Positions 62,329 to 64,000 of a stretch of 64,000 nt of DNA are shown piece by piece. The position numbers were made by a program, and so were the translations under genes. The stretch is from F1-120-MAGs238 sp964484185 (GTDB lineage: Bacteria; Planctomycetota; Phycisphaerae; Phycisphaerales; UBA1924). Numbering within the stretch: the stretch's first letter is position 1; every line of letters begins with the position of its first letter. Under the pieces are notes generated by a model that searched no databases, had not been told where the DNA came from, and worked only from the letters and a program-made list of their open reading frames with translations. Where the stretch lies: NCBI GenBank assembly GCA_964484185.1, contig CAZAEQ010000005.1, forward strand, positions 62,001 through 126,000. The letters are read 5' to 3'.

Positions 62329-63725
62329 ATCGCAACACACCTGCCACCGGTCTCTTGATTGGCGCACTTTGCACGATTGGTCAGTGCGCCCAGGCTCAGC
62401 AAGCCGGCACGTTTGACAAGTGGATTCGCACCTGGTCTGATGAGTTCCCAAACGCGCTCATCGATTCGACCAAGTGGAATGTCAGCAACTATGCGCCCAA
62501 CAAGAACAACGAACTTGAGTACTACCACCCATCATCTGTGCGTGTGTTCGATGGAAAATTGTACCTGACATCGACTGATGTCCCGCGCAGCGGGCGCAAT
62601 TACACCTCTGGCGAAGTTACGACGCTGAACAAATTCTCGCAGAAATACGGACGCATTGAAGCTCGCGCCAAACTTCCGGGGACGCAGGGAATCTGGCCGG
62701 CGTTCTGGATGCTTCCAATAACGGGGGCATGGCCTCCCGAAATCGACATAATGGAAACTCTCGGGCATCAACCAACCATCACACACATGTCCCATCACTG
62801 GGGCACCGCTTCGGCGTTGCAGTCTTTCTCGCGGTCCTGGACCGGCCCGGATTTCACGCAGGGCTTTCACGAGTTTCGGGTTGATTGGTATCCCGACTCG
62901 CTTCAATGGCAAGTTGATGGCGTGCAGCGAGCGACCCACAGTATCGCTGTGCCGCAGGAACCGATGTACATCATCTTGAACACCGCGGTCGGCGGCAACT
63001 GGCCTGGTAATCCCAATGGCTCGACCGTGTTCCCGCAGCGCTACGAGATCGATTGGGTCCGTGTGTACAAGTGTCTTCTCAACAGCAGCTTTGATCAGTA
63101 CGGTCCATCCGGCAATCAGGCGTTGTGGAGCTGGACGACGTTTTCTAATGTCTACGCCGATGCGAACTATCCGCGCACTGGCACACGTGCGTTAAAAATG
63201 TTTGGCCCGTTCTCCGGTTCACCAAACTCGAGCTACGTGTATCAAGACTTCCCCGCCAGGCCCGGCGAGAGTTTCCGCGCAAGTGCGTATTTCCAGAACC
63301 GCAATGAAGACCCGATGGCAGGGGCCAATGTCGCGTATCTCAACATTGAGTGGCGTGCAGCTGATGGATCACTGATTTCATCTGTGGGGATCAATGCGTT
63401 GAATGCAAGCTCGCCGCGAAACGTGTATACAAAGAAGACCGTTGATGGCATCGCTCCTGCCAACACGGCTACAGCGCGCATGGCGATTGTCTTCCATCAG
63501 CCTGCCAGTACCGCCGGCGCGGCTTTCATCGACGATGCTGAGTTCGGATATTTCACACCTTGCCGCGCTGACTTCAATCAAGATAGCGACACCGATTTCT
63601 TCGACTATCTCGACTTCGTGGACGCCTTCAGCTCTCAGGCACCCGAAGCCGACTTCAATGCCGACGGGGCTATCGACTTCTTTGACTATCTCGATTTTGT
63701 CGATGCTTTCAGCATTGGCTGCTGA
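62325..63725 (+). CDS. Secreted GH16 endo-beta-glucanase with CBM and dockerin tail
   Basis: The 466-residue protein has a signal peptide ending at AQAQQ. The GH16 domain (about 28-248) has the catalytic signature EIDIMETLGHQ, with the nucleophile and acid/base glutamates separated by the Asp. This suits laminarinase, lichenase or related endo-beta-glucanase activity. A CBM4/9-like module (about 250-410), homologous to the CBM-dockerin gene upstream, follows, then the 54-residue tail (63561-63722). The ATG start overlaps the GH1 stop (ATGA), so it is coupled to the operon. Confidence 0.93.
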   Translation: MNRNTPATGLLIGALCTIGQCAQAQQAGTFDKWIRTWSDEFPNALIDSTKWNVSNYAPNKNNELEYYHPSSVRVFDGKLYLTSTDVPRSGRNYTSGEVTTLNKFSQKYGRIEARAKLPGTQGIWPAFWMLPITGAWPPEIDIMETLGHQPTITHMSHHWGTASALQSFSRSWTGPDFTQGFHEFRVDWYPDSLQWQVDGVQRATHSIAVPQEPMYIILNTAVGGNWPGNPNGSTVFPQRYEIDWVRVYKCLLNSSFDQYGPSGNQALWSWTTFSNVYADANYPRTGTRALKMFGPFSGSPNSSYVYQDFPARPGESFRASAYFQNRNEDPMAGANVAYLNIEWRAADGSLISSVGINALNASSPRNVYTKKTVDGIAPANTATARMAIVFHQPASTAGAAFIDDAEFGYFTPCRADFNQDSDTDFFDYLDFVDAFSSQAPEADFNADGAIDFFDYLDFVDAFSIGC

Positions 63726-63855
63726 AGCAGGAGTCAAAATGACAGTCCGGCCACGTGCTGCGGGCCGTTTTATCGCCCCGCCCTGATATTGCATCCTGTG
63801 GTACACTCTCCACTGGCGGCAGCCGTGGCTCTATTTCGCCTCGGTTGAAATCACC

Positions 63856-64000
63856 ATGAGCTTGGATCAAAGTAACAACTCTCAAACGCCAGAACCACAC
63901 GGAGATGTCACATTGGTCCTTGGCGCCATCAGCCGCGGCGAGGTTGGCGCAGCCGAAAAGCTCCTGCCGCTGGTATACGAGGAACTTCGCCGCATCGCCC
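63856..64000 (+). CDS. N-terminal part of an ECF sigma factor (planctomycete type)
   Basis: An ATG at 63856 opens 48 codons running off the window edge. After a polar N-terminus (MSLDQSNNSQTPEPHGDV) come AISRGEVGAAEKLLPLVYEELRRIA, typical of ECF-like sigma-70 factors of Planctomycetota (Sigma70_ECF). It is 130 bp after the GH16 stop. Its target regulon is unknown. Confidence 0.8.
   Translation, partial: MSLDQSNNSQTPEPHGDVTLVLGAISRGEVGAAEKLLPLVYEELRRIA

Noticed and set aside
23429..63725. Possible CRISPR or tandem-repeat array from the repeated tail motif
   Set aside because: The repeats are coding, in-frame dockerin-like units with divergent DNA, not short repeats with spacers.
1..64000. 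Prophage, IS element or plasmid genes
   Set aside because: No transposase, integrase, capsid, replication or mobilisation gene was recognised on either strand.

Overview
The window looks like a chromosomal segment of a Planctomycetota bacterium, most probably class Phycisphaerae. This is inferred from gene content: ten secreted proteins end in a near-identical dockerin-like tail finishing in Gly-Cys, and there are a PVC-type heme-binding CxxCH protein, DUF1080 and DUF1559-like pseudopilin proteins, an ECF sigma factor of the planctomycete type, and no phage, IS or plasmid genes. GC content is moderately high and genes lie on both strands.

Layout. 0-12.5 kb: the start of a secreted protein (minus), thioredoxin, a Gfo/Idh/MocA oxidoreductase, an L,D-transpeptidase, a lipoprotein esterase, a cysteine-desulfurase-like enzyme, a PAS-rich histidine kinase with an ANTAR response regulator, a TerB/DUF697 protein, 5-formyl-THF cyclo-ligase, an M16 peptidase homologue lacking its zinc site, a 20-residue Lys/Ala protein with its own terminator, and a sugar isomerase. 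12.5-18 kb: a sulfate/sulfite-exporter homologue, two class V PLP enzymes and a cysteine dioxygenase, which together suggest oxidative cysteine/sulfur metabolism. 18-27.3 kb: a GH2 enzyme, a porin, and a PhoB-like regulator and PhoR-like kinase separated by two dockerin-tailed proteins, then tRNA-His. 27.5-41.8 kb: mostly housekeeping (PEP carboxykinase, cytochrome-like protein, triosephosphate isomerase, OPT transporter, LOG-family protein, a lone atpD) plus several unrecognised lipoproteins.

41.9-52.8 kb holds six consecutive dockerin-tailed secreted genes on the plus strand: an Ig-like protein, an alpha/beta hydrolase related to polyester or chlorophyll esterases, a 14-repeat probable double beta-propeller, two lectin-like jelly rolls and a GH13 enzyme. 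52.8-63.7 kb is a glycan-utilisation locus: a clan-A (GH50-like) hydrolase divergent from a LacI regulator, then a pseudopilin, a carbohydrate-binding dockerin protein, an ABC sugar importer (binding protein and two permeases, no ATPase), a GH1 beta-glucosidase and a GH16 endo-beta-glucanase with a dockerin tail. The simplest reading is that GH16 cuts a beta-glucan outside the cell, the ABC system imports oligosaccharides, and GH1 finishes them inside. The window ends in the start of an ECF sigma factor gene.

The least explained system is the dockerin-tail set. The tail is a 54-residue tandem of two 27-residue Ca-loop units, invariant in length in nine of ten proteins, with a conserved first and last cysteine. 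No cohesin partner is recognised in the window. Gene starts were chosen by Shine-Dalgarno sequences and signal peptides where these were visible. No database search was run.
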